Assembly: GCF_014851395.1 (NCBI RefSeq)
Contig: NW_024040152.1
Coordinates: 23,111,144 to 23,175,143, forward strand
Length of the DNA: 64,000 bases
Reading direction: 5' to 3'
Source of the DNA: Micropterus salmoides
Taxonomy: Eukaryota > Chordata > Actinopteri > Centrarchiformes > Centrarchidae
Below the pieces are notes generated by a model, which was not told where the DNA came from, made no database searches, and saw only the letters and a list, made by a program, of their open reading frames with translations. Shown piece by piece: positions 13,165-25,528 of the stretch (position 1 is its first letter; every line of letters starts with the position of its first letter). The position numbers and the translations under genes are program-made.

Positions 13165-14877
13165 TTAAAGGTTCAGTGTGTAAGTTCTAGCGACATCTAG
13201 TGGTGAGGGTTGCGAATTACACCCCCTCCCCTCCCCTACTCTAGCGAGCGGTATAGCTACGGTGCCTGAGACAGGACAAAGATGTCATCTATGACATAAA
13301 AGAGATTGCCAGTCAAGAAATGAGGTTTCTTTAGATATATTAAGAAATTATATAAATTATTTAAAACCGTATGTTTTTTTTAATATTATTGTTACTTTTT
13401 CATTAATAAACTACAGCCACATGAAGAAATGAAGTGCTACATGATGTCTCATACTCCTGTAATACATTATTTTTGTAATACACATCTTGGGGGGTTTGGC
13501 TCATCTGGACTAACATAGAAGAAAATGAAAATTAAGAAATTACTAAACTAAACTAAACTATCACATCTAGTGCATCCAGTATGACCACTGACAAATACCA
13601 GAACAATGTAAGCCTCACTGTTTCTGCACCATAGTCCATTATAAACAACATAATACATGAAGTTTACAAAGGCAACGCAATAAAAAAGGGACGCAATATC
13701 CAATAAGTTTTTTTAATGCAAATTCGGAAAGTATTTGTTATTGGTCACTTGATTGGCACATGGTCTTGTTAAACATCACCAATAGCAGTAAAAAGAAATA
13801 CATGTTTTCCAAAAACTACAAGAAGTTACAATCCAACTACATATTTTTTCTACCAGCGCAGTAAAAGTTTAGCCGGCTGATCTGAGCTTCGATGCTGGAA
13901 GCTGCAGTTTTATTACCAATAAGCGATCAGCTGATTCTCATGAAGTAACATACAAAGCCAAAAACAGAGCGCTGGAGAGAGAGAGAGAGTAACTACATGA
14001 AATTAATCCAACTAACATAACACCACAAGCCAAAGCATAGCGCTGGAGAATAAAGCAATCCAACTAACAATACATTTTTTTCTACCAGTCAGTAAAAGTT
14101 TAGCTGGCTGATTCTTCCATGCTCTAAGCTAACGTTATGGTTTTATTGCCAATTAACTTTCACACCGCTGACAGGGGAAACATGTCACGGCTCTCTTGTG
14201 ATTATGGCCAGCTTCTAGCTAAAGCTATCAAACAACAGTTTTCATTTGCATCGCTAAAGTCTGACAAACAAAGTTAATTACCTGTCCAGCAGAAAACAGA
14301 CAACTCCAGCACCGCTTTCAAAACATCTGTCCCACATTAACGTTATAGCCTTCCATCTGGGAAAATCCACAAAATCCGTGATTTCTGCCGTCAGCTGTCT
14401 GTCCCGACGCCGTCTGGCTGTCGGCTCTCCTGCTAAATAACACGTGTGCTCCTTCATTTGTCCAAATGTCACTTCTCTTCTTACTTATAATAAACCAGAA
14501 GACTACTCGGAGACAGTATATTACTATTAATATTATTATTATTCCCTCTTCTTCTTCTTTGTACGTATTCAATGTAGTGACGGGCGTCTACACCACCGGA
14601 TTTACACAAGCAGAAGAAGAACGCTGTGATGACGAAACGCAGTCTCTAGCACTCTTTGTTTGTTGTTGCCTACGGTAAAAACATGACGACAAAATACAGC
14701 GACCTCCACAGCAGGGGGTGCCGGCGGTTATGTAGATATAAATGTCTCATTCTAAGGTAATAAAAACATAATGGTTCATTATGTAAGGTCTTCTTACACC
14801 ACTGAAAACATAGTTATGGATCTTATATTGCATTTCTCTCAATAGATCCTCAGAAATATTACACACTGAACCTTTAA
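13165..14877. mobile_element. TTAA-flanked MITE with AGGTTCAGTGTGTAA inverted ends, copy 1
   Basis: TTAA at 13165-13168 is followed by AGGTTCAGTGTGTAAG. The other end reads TTACACACTGAACCT followed by TTAA at 14874-14877. The termini are therefore perfect inverted repeats for 15 bases, with a TTAA duplication outside, the target-site pattern of Kolobok- and piggyBac-type transposons. The roughly 1.7 kb interior has no transposase. It contains an internal tandem duplication (see 13829-14120). A second, larger copy lies at about 15926-18188 in the same orientation. CTCF-like motifs occur near both ends. Confidence 0.8.
13829..14120 (+). repeat. Imperfect tandem duplication inside the MITE
   Basis: The sequence starting CAATCCAACTAC at 13829 recurs at 14056 as CAATCCAACTAA, each followed by TTTTTTCTACCAG and AGTAAAAGTTTAGC(C/T)GGCTGAT. 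The repeat period is therefore about 227 bases, with the second unit incomplete. A shorter echo (GAGCGCTGGAG / TAGCGCTGGAG) lies at about 13967 and 14038. The duplication is internal to the transposon and is not evident in the neighbouring copy. Confidence 0.7.
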
Positions 14878-15097
14878 GACTTTTAATATCTGTAATAACA
14901 CTGCACATATTAAACAGCAGGTGTTCCAATTAACATGGAAAAGTGAGGGGGTCTCAACTTACAATCTGATGTTTCGTAATTTGGTAATTTGGTAAAATGT
15001 TTTAAGATCTGATGCTTTGTGTCAGTCAAAATTAAGGAAATGTTACAGTCACAAGTCATAATTGTGCCAATGAAAAGTCTGTTTAATTAAAAAAAAA

Positions 15098-15172
15098 AAA
15101 ACATTTAATTTATTTGTAGCTTTGGCAATATTGTTGTTTTACATTCAAGCCATTAAAGCTGAATTGAAAAGA
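15098..15172 (+). repeat. Retrotransposon 3'-tail-like fragment
   Basis: The segment reads TTTGGCAATATTGTTGTTTTAC, then ATTCAAGCCATTAAAGCTGAATTGAA. Matching versions occur at about 43134-43186 (GGCAATATTGTTGTTTGATA, then ATTCATGCCAATAAAGGTGAATT) and 52170-52240. The shared pattern GGCAATATTGTTG...ATTCATGCCAATAAAG resembles the 3' tail of a common teleost non-LTR element; I cannot assign the family. Confidence 0.45.
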
Positions 15173-16639
15173 TGCTAGTCAGAAATAGCATTGAATTCTT
15201 AATAATTGATGCTATTTTTGTGTATGTTAAGCAATATACAGTATCAGCATTTACAGATGAACATTCGCCTCCACGTTTTAATGTTGATAATAATATTATC
15301 CTCAAGAATCAACCTAACCATTCATGTATGCAAACAATTTATAATCACCACTTGAAGCCCATTTATAAAAGGTGTGTTCAGTTTGAGCCATGAGATCTTT
15401 AGTTGCATTTGGCAGGTTGTATTATTTTAGTATTTGATGAATGGAAATCTGTCACACATTTGAAAGTACAAAATGCAGTCATGCATGGTGGGACTCTCAT
15501 TTTATATAGGACATAGAGACTAATGGAATTTGCTTCAAACACTTTCTGAGCCTAATCAATGGAATCCCTACTTTCAATATAGTTTGCATGTCGCCTATTA
15601 AACTGAAACAGCTTTATTTAAGTCAAGGCCATCAATCAAAAGGTTCAGACATATTAAATCAGGAGATATTTCTGATGTTCTGACTACATCGTGCTGAATC
15701 GTGTGTGCAATTGACTACCTAGGTGCATGTGTGTGAGTATGTTTGTATGAAGGTGTGAATAAAGAAATCCAGGCATTAAAACATGCACATTGACTGGGTT
15801 TATCTTTTATGATCTGCAGTGTGAGATTCCATTGTTACAGTATTTTGGGCTCATATAATTTGTTTTTTCCTCACATTAAAGACACAACATCAGCCTTTCT
15901 GTCAAACACCTCAGTCATATATGACTTAAAGGTTCAGTGGCATCTAGTGGTGAGGTTTGTGAATTGCAACCTGTCCTGTCTACCACTGCCCCCTACCCTT
16001 TGTTATGTCCCGAGGTGTCTAGGGGTGTCGGGACATAAACATAAACAGGTGTATAAAAATAAAAGGGTAAACCAAAAACCAAAAACCAAAAAAAGTGCGT
16101 TTGCAAAAACAAAAACAAGGCGCACAGCAACCTTGAACCTAGTGGAAACTAACACACTACTGTGGGTGCATGAAAGGTCAGTTAAACAGGCCGTGGTCTT
16201 CGCTGGCGCTCCTTGATAGGCCAGCGGCAGCGTGCCGCACTAATCAGTGTCATGGTCACAGGAACCCAGGAAGTAGGCGGGACCTTCCTTCCTCGCACAG
16301 CCAATCCGCAGCGTGGGTTAGCACAGCCAACTCAGCATAATAGATAGACACATGCACAGGTAAGATTACAGACACCTTTCAAAGAGTATAGGACAGTTGC
16401 AGAGAGTAGCCCGTCAAGAAATGAGGTTTCTTTAGGTATATTTATTAAGAAATTATATTTACTTAATTATTCGGTAAAACCATGTTATTGTGACTTGGCC
16501 ACTGACAGATAACATGGAAAATATAAGCAAAGAGTGCGTAACATTGTCACTGTTTCTGCACCACAGTCCATTATAAACCATGCATTAAAGTTTATATAAA
16601 CATTGACAAGGGATACACAATGTAATAAATAAAAAAAGA

Positions 16640-17053
16640 AGCGGGGCGGGGGTACAGGACCTGACCTAGTGAAATGGAAAGGATCTAGGTTGACGTGTAT
16701 AAAGTTTTGTATCAAGTATCATGTATCAAGGATGTTTGTTTACGCTCAGCTGCCAATTCCACACCTGCGCAGTATGTACCACAGGCGCTCTCGCGCATCA
16801 GTGGTACGTAACGTGTACTGCAAACAGTTCTACATTTATACTTTGGCTAATTGAAGCATCAGCTAAAGCAACACAGCAACGTGAAACTCAGAGAGAAACT
16901 CCATATGCTGCTGCCAGTGATGCTTGGACTCATCGGGAGAGAGTGGTGTTATAATAGGTAGTGGGCCTAAGTAGAGTAGCTAATATTACTTTTTTAAGGA
17001 GTAGGTCTATAGCTTATGCTAAGTAACTAGTAGGTAATATTATTTCTGAGTAA
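16640..17053. mobile_element. Probable hAT-type element fragment nested in the MITE
   Basis: The right edge reads AGTAACTTGCCCAACACTG, the reverse complement of CAGTGTTGGGCAAGTTACT, a frequent terminus of teleost hAT-type non-autonomous elements. Near 16957-17040 the sequence is rich in AGTAACTAGTAGGTAATATTA-like motifs typical of the interior next to such an end. The left boundary is not visible, so the start given is approximate. Confidence 0.45.
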
Positions 17054-17665
17054 CTTGCCCAACACTGAGTTGACAATAAGGATCAGATTAATTGGGAATG
17101 TTTTGATTATTGCTTGTTGTTCATGTAGCCTACACACTTTGCTGTGTGAATGGTTGCTTTTTAAGTCGTCCTTATGTGAAAGGTTTTGGCACGTTATTAA
17201 TTAATTTCTTGTGAATGGTTGTGACAAGGTTTAGGCTATATAAATTATATTCACACAGGTCGCTCCGCGCTCCTCATCAACAGACAGGCAAACAAGCGCT
17301 CCGCGAGGTAACCATGGCAACGGCTTCTGTGTGACTGTTCCATTAAACTGGCGCGGTCGGTCGCGTCTCATGCACATGCCTGTCTGCTGCCAGAGTTGAA
17401 ATGTCAAACTTTTTCCTACAGTTTCCAACAGATAGAGACTGATCAGCTGTTTCTTAAACAGTCAGGCCACCAGGTCTTAAACAGGCAGCAACCTTTGCTG
17501 CTGTCTTTTATTCATTAAAAATCATCTATTAACTTCAACTGAATTCATTTGAAAGTTAGTAGTTACATTATTTAGTTATAGACTCAATTATTTCATGTTT
17601 CATGTTGCACATTTAGCTGTTGAAGTTTGGTAAAAATGAATACAAAATAATAATTATTATAGAGA

Positions 17666-17735
17666 GGTTGCGATGGGGCAGTGGATTAGACCCTTGTCTT
17701 TGATTCCCACTAGTCCTACACCTTGCCATCAGAGG
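17666..17735 (+). mobile_element. tRNA-derived SINE remnant
   Basis: GATGGGGCAGTGGATTAGAC followed by CTTTGATTCCCACTAGTCC resembles the A-box and B-box regions of a tRNA-derived teleost SINE head (GGGGCAGTGG...GGTTCGATTCCCAC) with an internal deletion. It is too degraded to be an active tRNA or SINE. Confidence 0.35.
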
Positions 17736-18268
17736 TAACCAAACAACATGTTGATGTAAGTCAATATTATGTGTTATATTCTCATCCACCATCTAATGGT
17801 TGAAAATATTGCTCAGATGCAAAACTTATTTGCCGACCCCTGCTGTATATTATTACAACATATTCTTCTTCTACATATTCAACATTGTGATCAGTGTCTG
17901 CACTGCCTGAATTCTACAAGAAATAGAACAAGTAGAATGTAGTGACAAAACATGCTCTGTAGCGCTGTTTGTCCGTTTTCAGCTACAGCAGAAAAATGAT
18001 GATGCAACTTGGTGATGTCCATGGAAGGGGGTGCCTGTGGTTATGTAGATATAAATAGCTCATTCTAAGGAAATAAAAACATAATGGTTTATTGTGTAAG
18101 GTCTTTACACACCGCTGAAAACATAGTTATGGATCTCATATTTCATTTCTTTCAATAGATCCTCAGAAATATTACACTGGACATTTAATATGATAAAAAA
18201 ATTAACGATTGAGCCTTTAATTTTAGGCAATTATTCCTTATTTGATGGTTAATAAAGGATTATCAAAT

Positions 18269-18271
<3 letters not shown>

Positions 18272-18302
<31 letters not shown>
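18272..18302. repeat. (GA)n microsatellite
   Basis: Uninterrupted GA run of about 15 units just outside the second MITE copy. Confidence 0.95.
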
Positions 18303-18304
<2 letters not shown>

Positions 18305-21300
18305 AGGGTGATATGTGATAGGTCTACAATTGTGGTTTTTATGGTACAATCTGTGTTACAGCCCCATACATCTCTCAGCTCATGAGGTGTCCCCAGGCTT
18401 CCTGGGATGTATAATCTCTCCAATGTGTTCTTGGTCTGCCCTGGGGTTTCCTTGAGTGCTTTAGAGAGGCATACTGATCAAATGCCTATCAAATCCTCAC
18501 CTTATCCTGAAGGGTGAGCCCAGACACGTTATTTGGCAAAAAACAAATAATAATATGAAAAGTTGCTCATTAGTATTCGGGAAAAAAGTCAGCTCTGGAA
18601 TGTGATAAACCATCTGAGAATGGAACTAAAGAAAGGCGATAAATCAGCAGGTGTAGCAGAGAAGAAGCTGCTGGTCTATCTGCCTGTCTATGAAGCTGCT
18701 GATGTGTCTGCGGCTGAGCAGAGCAGAGCAGAGCAGAGTTTCATTTGGAGGGGGATGCGTGCAGTATCACCCGGACAGGCCTGGCGGTTCATGAACAGTA
18801 GCTACAACCATGGGAGCCAGAAGTAGGGGCTAACTGGCTCCCGATTTTACACCCCTGTACCACATTCTTTTAAAGTTTTAAGTTTAATCACTGTATCACC
18901 ACAAATGCTCCTGTATTGCAGCACTTACAGTAAAAAGAAATTTCAATCATGCCCGTCCACCCTAGGACATTAGTTAAAATAAAGCAGGACAACAAAACGG
19001 GAAGGACATTTACATTTGAATCCAATCAAAGAGTGAATACATAGTGAATCTACCCCACTGTCTGACGATCATATTTCCTTGCAAACGCTGATACTGGTAA
19101 CACAAAGATGTGGAAGTGAGCAAAGCAGAGCTATTTCTGTGCTTATGGCCACAAGAACCAACACAAAGGTCATCTACTCACACCATCTGAGGAAGTGGGG
19201 ACCCAGTGGATTAACTTTACATTTAATAGAAATATCCCAACAACAACTGGACAACTCTTACATGTGTGCACTAAGTTAACCATTTCACTTCAGACTGCTT
19301 TCTCAACGAGGGCCGGTTCACAGCAGAATTTGCTTCAAAACTGAAGCTCAAGGATAGATCGATAATAACTTCAAACCTGGAAACTGTAAGTTTTGTCATT
19401 TATATGTTGCTTTACTGTTTATTTTGCAGGTTAGCCTGTTGAGCTTGGCGTTAGCATCTTCTGTGCTTAATGGGGCTATAGCATCTATTGTATACACTCT
19501 GCAGCAATGTTGGAATTTTAAATATTGAATTGCACTCCATGCCAAGTATGCCAAGGGACTAAAATCAAATGCACTCAAGTTGTTGCATGCATGCTAGGTT
19601 TGGTTAAATGCTAAACATTGACATAATGATTTCTACATCTGCCACATTGCTGCTCACCTTCAATGAGGTGTGTAAGGCTGTTTCTGACTATTTCAGTCAC
19701 TGTGTGGAGCACAGTATGTTTGAAAACATTCTGAAGCCCAGTTGGACAGAGAGGTGGACTGGTTAAATTGGGACAGACAGGCTTAGAGGACTGGTTATAA
19801 TATTAACTGAGAATGATCAAGCAAAGAAGTTGAACCTAGAGCGGATTGTTGAAGACTTTGCAGTGTACAAGACTCACCAGACCCAGGTGATTAAAACCCC
19901 TTTATTGCCTATATAGAGATAGCTAAAGTCTTTGGCAGCAACTCACCCTCGACCCAGAGGGTGAGTATACACCTTTTCCCTACAAAGAACTATGACCTCA
20001 GACCTGAAATAGATGACCCTCACCCAAGAGAGAGTCCCTTCCTTTGCTCACTGAAGACAGAACTATGATCCTCACTATGTGTTTAGCTTTACCATGTCTG
20101 TTCCGCAGCCATCTGATCCAGCACACCTGCTAAAAATAAAATTAATGGTGGGGACACCGAAATAGAGGAATCAAAGCATATACAGGTAGGTTTAGTATTT
20201 ACTGTTTTCTCCTTGCCAATGTGAACAGTGAATGTTAATTGTAGAATTACAGTTTGGAGTCCAGAGGTGTGTTTAATAGGAACCCGCAACATGCATTAGC
20301 ATTGAGGTGACCTTCTCACATTGGACAAACTCCAACACTAGGAGCTCACCTGGGGCATTGTGAGTATCCTCACCACCTGCTCATTACAGCTCACTCTGAA
20401 GATCTCCAGAAAAAAGTGAGTTTATTTATTTCTTATTTAATTTAGCTTTATCCAAAGGTGAACTACAGAGGTGAACTACAGCATACAGGATGTAGTTGGT
20501 ACCAGCTATGTTACTTAGCAAAAGCCTTTAAACATCTGATCATGAGCCACTAAGCCTTTGAAGAGTTTAAACCTCAGGTTTGCTATTAACAAAGAAAAGA
20601 GGTGCAATAAATAATAAATAAAAATATTATAGATGTATAAAAATGCACCAAACAGAAAAAATGAAATAGCATATTGTCAGTTGATATTTAAAATACATAC
20701 AGTTAGCAGCACAAAATGTTGTAATCAGTCATTTAGGGGTTTTTTTGTGGGGTCTTTTTGAGCCAAATGTTTTATTATGTCTAAAGACTGGTTGTCACAA
20801 TTTATAACACACTGGTATATATTTGGTATGTATTTTGTAGGATGCACTAGATAATATATATAGTCACATTCATTTTGACTGGGAAATAACACAAAGAATA
20901 TAGAATAAGAATATAGAAGAAAGAATATAAGCTGTCAGTTGCAATGTAAATCCCAGATCAGATAGAGATCAGATTGTTTAATGAGTAATAATGACATCCG
21001 ATATTTGTTCTTAAATGTAGGAAATCACATTAGAGCTACCTAGATGTAATAAAGAAAACTATGATCTTTCAGAAATCAATGCAATTAATGTAATCTACAA
21101 GCTATTGCAGTGGACCTCTGGGAACTGAGTCACCCAAATATCCAACTACAGTTCCAACTACATGATTGCCTTTGCTTTTGCTGTTCGAGCAGTTATGGCT
21201 GCATTAAATTATGGAATCTCTCTCATAACCTCAGGTATTGCAGAGCTTAGCAAAGCCATTTCTGATTCAATTCACTTGATATAAAAACCTGGGACAGGGG

Positions 21301-22179
21301 CCTGTAATCAATGGATAAATTCCACGTTACATGTCCTGTGGACTTCTGCTGTGTCAAACGCAATCAAAAGTGTCAAAACCTGTAAAACTTCCTCTCAGCT
21401 TGTGTGTATGTGGGAGTGTGCGTGTGCATAGAGGGTGTATGTGCGGGTGCGCACTTTATCTTGCCACTCAATATCCGCACTATTGCTCACTGCTTTTTGA
21501 ACAACAAATGGAACCAACCGCTGCGGTGTAAATCCAATTTTCAACACCCAGTATGTGTCATTGTGCGCATAACGTCAGTCTCTCTGCTTTGCACATTACA
21601 TCATTATAATTAAAACATTACTTTCACTAATCATACTTAATGTCAGAAAGAAGGGTGTTTTCTCAGTGCTAGATATTGTCATCTATGTTATAACTGAAAC
21701 CAACCACATCCTTTTGTGAACATCATTGTCCACATGTACACGTCTTCCTCTCAGTTAGCAACATCTAATCTTATATGAAAATATTGCCACACATTATTTG
21801 CAGCTAAGAGAACTTTGTTGTAGACAGACCACTGTATCAACATCAACATATCATTAACACATTGACACATGTTTCTTTGATTGATTTTATCTTCAAACCT
21901 CTGAAAAAATAGTATGCCAAAGATTTATAGCTGTAAACTATAAACTATACACATTTAATACATAAAGTACATCAATCAGACTAAACCATTTTAAGGTAAT
22001 GTAATGATCAGTCCTAATACGAGACACAGGGAAATATCACTAGTTACAAAGTGTATCTTAACCACTCTACTCTCTTAAGACATGAGAATAAGAGAAATGA
22101 TTAAATTTCTCTCCTTTCTTTTCTTTTTTTTTTTTTGGTAGTTGCTAATGGCATTACATCTCTTTGTTATGCCTCGCTG

Positions 22180-22330
22180 GTGCAGACAGCAGTCCCTCAG
22201 TAATTAAGTACAAATGCTAGAGAGAGAAAGAGAGCGAGAGAGGGAGAGAAAGAGAAGGAGGCAGGCTCAGCTGGTTCCCTGAACATAAAAACAGGTCTAA
22301 TTAACAGCGTTGACTTCACACATGAGATTT
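22180..22330. promoter_or_regulatory. Candidate conserved non-coding element with homeodomain-type sites
   Basis: The block carries CAGTAATTAAGTACAAATGC and ACAGGTCTAATTAACAGCG, each with a TAATTA core. They flank a GA-rich spacer and a GGCAGGCTCAGCTGG segment. Paired TAATTA cores separated by about 100 bases are suggestive but not diagnostic. This is assigned on appearance only. Confidence 0.22.
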
Positions 22331-23249
22331 ACTCAAAGGGGAGTGAATTGCAGGCAATTACTCATACAGCAGAATGTCATTTATAGACAATTCATTTGGA
22401 AACTTCTAGCAAATGTATTCCTTTTAGTGCCAAGCACATTCTCGGCAAAGCTAAGTTTAAATGTCTTGTGTTTTGGAAAATGTATCAGGTATAATAATAT
22501 TTATATCATATTATTATTAATATTAATATTCCTTCTCAACACGTGTCGAGATCAGAATAAATCTTGACATGATTGGATTGCTGAACAGAAGAGGTTTTGT
22601 TTGATTGAGTGAAGATTATGTAAAATGTGTTTAAATTTAAACACGATATTGTATGAATGGATATTTAGATGGTAAATACTAAATAATCCAGGTTCATATC
22701 ACTCCCTCATACAACCAAGTGCACCTACTGTTGTGAGGACAAAGGGAAACATCTATTTCCCCCCAAATGTAGGCCAATCATCGCCCCTTATTTTGGCTTT
22801 GTATAGAGTTGTTCCAATTTCACAATGGGGAAGTTACCTTGTTTGTGGATAGTGCTTTGTCATCAGGTTTGTCTGACGAGATGAAAAAAAAAAACCTCTA
22901 CCGTCCCTTCTTCCCTCTTTATTTTTTCACACTGAGGCATGATAAATGGCTAGTCAGCGTCCCACCAGAGAATAATATAACTCCAGCCTTTACTGTCTGT
23001 CCATGCCTCCTTTCTCTACCTCCGCCAGTATTTTCCATTTTTCCTTTCCTTTTTTTTTTTACTTGCTGTCTCTTGCAGACACTCCCCACCTCACACAAAC
23101 ACACACACATACACACACCTCCCACCCTTTCTCGCCCACCTTAACCCTATCTCTCTCTTCTGTCTGGAACACTCTCCTCTCCCTCATACCTCCCCTTTCC
23201 CCCTCTCTCCATCATCCCCCACCCCCTACTCCCCCACAGAACAGAGAAG

Positions 23250-23480
23250 AGAGAAGCCAACATTATTCTAGCAGAGGAGCAGGTGAGGGTTAAAAGGCGA
23301 CCGCGGCCTAGTCTTCCAGGAATTAAAGGGAAAGAGCTCAGGGAAGCAGGGGATAAAGACGGGGCCTGTTTAAAATTCTGACACCTCTCTGCTATAAAGT
23401 AGGATTTCTGAGCCACTTGGGGCACAGGGAGGAGGAAAAGAGACTTAAGCAGATGCAGAGGGTAAATGCAAGGCTTTGTT
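23250..23480. promoter_or_regulatory. Candidate conserved non-coding element
   Basis: A GC-balanced, repeat-free segment (GGCGACCGCGGCCTAGTC, GGGCCTGTTTAAAATTCTGA, CTCTGCTATAAAGTAGGA) follows a 250-base pyrimidine-rich tract. It has no credible open frame. The local rise in CpG and the complexity stand out from the surrounding intergenic DNA. There is no direct evidence of function. Confidence 0.22.
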
Positions 23481-24023
23481 ATTTCTGACAGCCCCACAGA
23501 ATGGAAACGTCATTAACTGACTGTAAATATTCAAACTTCATCTCTCTCACTTTCACTCTGTGATGGAGGTTTTTACAATGTTGTTTTGTCTTTAGGCATA
23601 TGCATAGATAATCCACTTTGTGCACAGAGAAGAAATTCTCTGAGACTTATATCAATAATTCAGGCATATAGATAAAGAAAAGAAAGGCGTACGTAAGTCT
23701 CCTGATGTAGAATTATTCATTTCTGTGCATTTTCCAAGTGTGAGTCTTTTTGAATTATTAAACTTTGAAATGGGAACAATGTCTTGCACAGTATAGAAGG
23801 TGCAGTTTATAAAAATGGTAGGTTTTATGTGTGTAGGCAGCTGTATTACATTATTCTAAAACTGTTTCATAAGAATTTCATTGGATATCTGTAGAACCCT
23901 TAAACTTGAAGACTAAAAGAGTTAACCCCCCCACCCCCCAAAAAGTTTATAGTATGGCCTTTGACTGTATATCATTGTATTTTTGCAGATTCTGTTCTAT
24001 AACTACAGCATACACAAGAAGAT

Positions 24024-24430
24024 TTAAAGAGGTGGTATTATGCTCATTTTCAGGTTCAAAATCTTAATTAGGGGTTGTACCAGAACAGGTTTACATGGTT
24101 TAATTTTCAAAAAACACCATATTTTTCTCATACTGCACATTGCTGCAGCTCCTCTTATTACCCTATGTGTTATACGCTCCGCTCTTGAGCTACAGAGTGA
24201 TGCATCTTGTACAAAATCTTTGTAGGGAGTTGCATAGTTCCCAGGTAAGGACTACTAGCTAATCAGAAGCAGAGAAGGGCGGGTCGTAAGAAACAAGGTA
24301 GTGTGATCCAAATCAAAGCCGCTTCAGACTACGACCATAACCTAGCAGATGGTACAAGTCCACTACCACACAACATCATTGTTCCACATCTTACCATTAG
24401 GACTAAATGTTGAACTGTTGCCGGTGTTCT
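24024..24430 (+). mobile_element. TTAA-type MITE fragment (AGAGGTGGTATTATGC end)
   Basis: TTAA at 24024-24027 is followed by AGAGGTGGTATTATGCTC, which I recognise as the terminus of a widespread teleost MITE family. The opposite terminus is not visible: sequence recognisable as the GTACC-ended MITE begins near 24465, so this copy is probably truncated or interrupted by it. No open frame. Confidence 0.5.
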
Positions 24431-24464
24431 GATGATCTATGCTGCCTTGCCACCATAGCGCAAA

Positions 24465-24985
24465 TCGATAGACTCGACTCTACTTGGCCCTGCTCCATTT
24501 TCCATTGCAGATAGTACCCAGAGATAGTAAGCGGGCGGCTGGCCGGCCTCACACACTCCTCCCGCGGGTTGACACAGGCATCCCCCACAGCCACTTGCGG
24601 AGCTCCTCAACTCCGAAAATATTCAAGCACAGTTTTGTTCCGCCATCACTTCTCGTGAAACTGTAAATATTTGAAATCTACACAGCTGATTTCTCACCTC
24701 AAAACTTCTCAGAAGTGGATTTAGTGATGAAATTCCATACGAAAACTGTAAAATATAAAACTTTCTGTTGCTGGCCTCTGTCTGGTGCAGCAATGATGAT
24801 GCAGTGAATAGTGAATATTCTCTTTGACCAACCAGCATTCTGCTGTGTTTTCACGTTACATTTTAGTATCCCTCAGCTTGCTTGGAACCTCGACGAAAGT
24901 GAGGTGATATGAAGAAAAGTACCTGGAAGCAGGTACAGGTACAACATTTCTACAATGGAAACCCAAACAAAGGCGAGTCGAGCCA
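24465..24985. mobile_element. MITE with GTACC/CGACTC ends, copy 2
   Basis: A diverged copy of the element at 5915-6510. It shares TTCCATTGCAGATAGTACCC (near 24500), GCGGGCGGCTGGC, TTTCTGTTGCTGGCCTCTGTC (near 24761), AGCATTCTGCTGTGTTTTCACG and AAGTACCTGGAAGCAGGTAC (near 24916), and ends in GGCGAGTCGAGCC. About 140 bases present after the GATAGTACCC block in copy 1 are replaced by other sequence here. It has no coding capacity. Confidence 0.7.
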
Positions 24986-25528
24986 AAGATAGCAGGAAAG
25001 TGAGACTCACAAGTCCAAGACCAAGAGAAGAGAGATTTAGGCTAGGTACTGTACACACACAAACTAGGCACAAAAGACAACCCAAGCAGATGACAACATT
25101 TTCAGCCAACATCTTCAAGGACAAATGAAATAGGGCTGCCAGCCAAAGAGCACCTCAGGGCAGCCAGCAGAATCACGCTCTACCACCAACAACATATATT
25201 TGTCATTTAGCCCTTGGCAATTCAGTCCCCTCGAGACATTTGGAATGCCTCATCAAATGATGCCGATGTTCCCTTTCGCTGGTTTTGTGTTGTGTGCCCA
25301 AAAGCTGCAAGGCACATTCATCTTTGGAATAACCCAATCCCTTTCTTTCTTTCTCCCCTCGTGGGTATGTTGAGACGCCTGCTGATGTGGGTTATTTGTT
25401 CCCTCATGTTGAACACAAGTGCATTTGGGTTGATGTTGTAATATGCTCTACACTATCGCAGCAGATTGGAAGACTTAAAACCAAAGACAAAATCAACGTC
25501 ATTTGACATGCGTCTAGCATGTCGGTCA

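Larger units (their letters stand above)
15926..18188. mobile_element. TTAA-type MITE, copy 2, expanded by nested insertions
   Basis: TTAA plus AGGTTCAGTGG opens at 15926, followed by CATCTAGTGGTGAGG as in copy 1. The right end (about 18040-18188) matches copy 1 base for base over long runs, such as AAAACATAGTTATGGATCT and AATAGATCCTCAGAAATATT, and closes with a degraded terminus before TTAA at 18185. Internal matches include GTCAAGAAATGAGGTTTCTT (near 16414) and CACTGTTTCTGCACCA(C/T)AGTCC (near 16547). Extra sequence relative to copy 1 lies at about 16000-16330 and 16630-17860, so other elements have inserted into it. Confidence 0.7.
18305..24020. other. Gene-poor stretch
   Basis: Open frames are short and unrecognisable. 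The short (AGAGC)n run near 18716-18735 and several purine- or pyrimidine-rich tracts (22220-22260; 23000-23250) explain most of the longer frames. Non-repetitive pieces at about 21160-21400, 22180-22330 and 23250-23480 have the complex composition of possible regulatory DNA. The rest is undistinguished A+T-rich intergenic sequence. Confidence 0.45.

Noticed and set aside
17666..17735. Functional tRNA gene
   Set aside because: Only partial A- and B-box-like sequence with an internal deletion; no complete cloverleaf, so treated as a SINE remnant.
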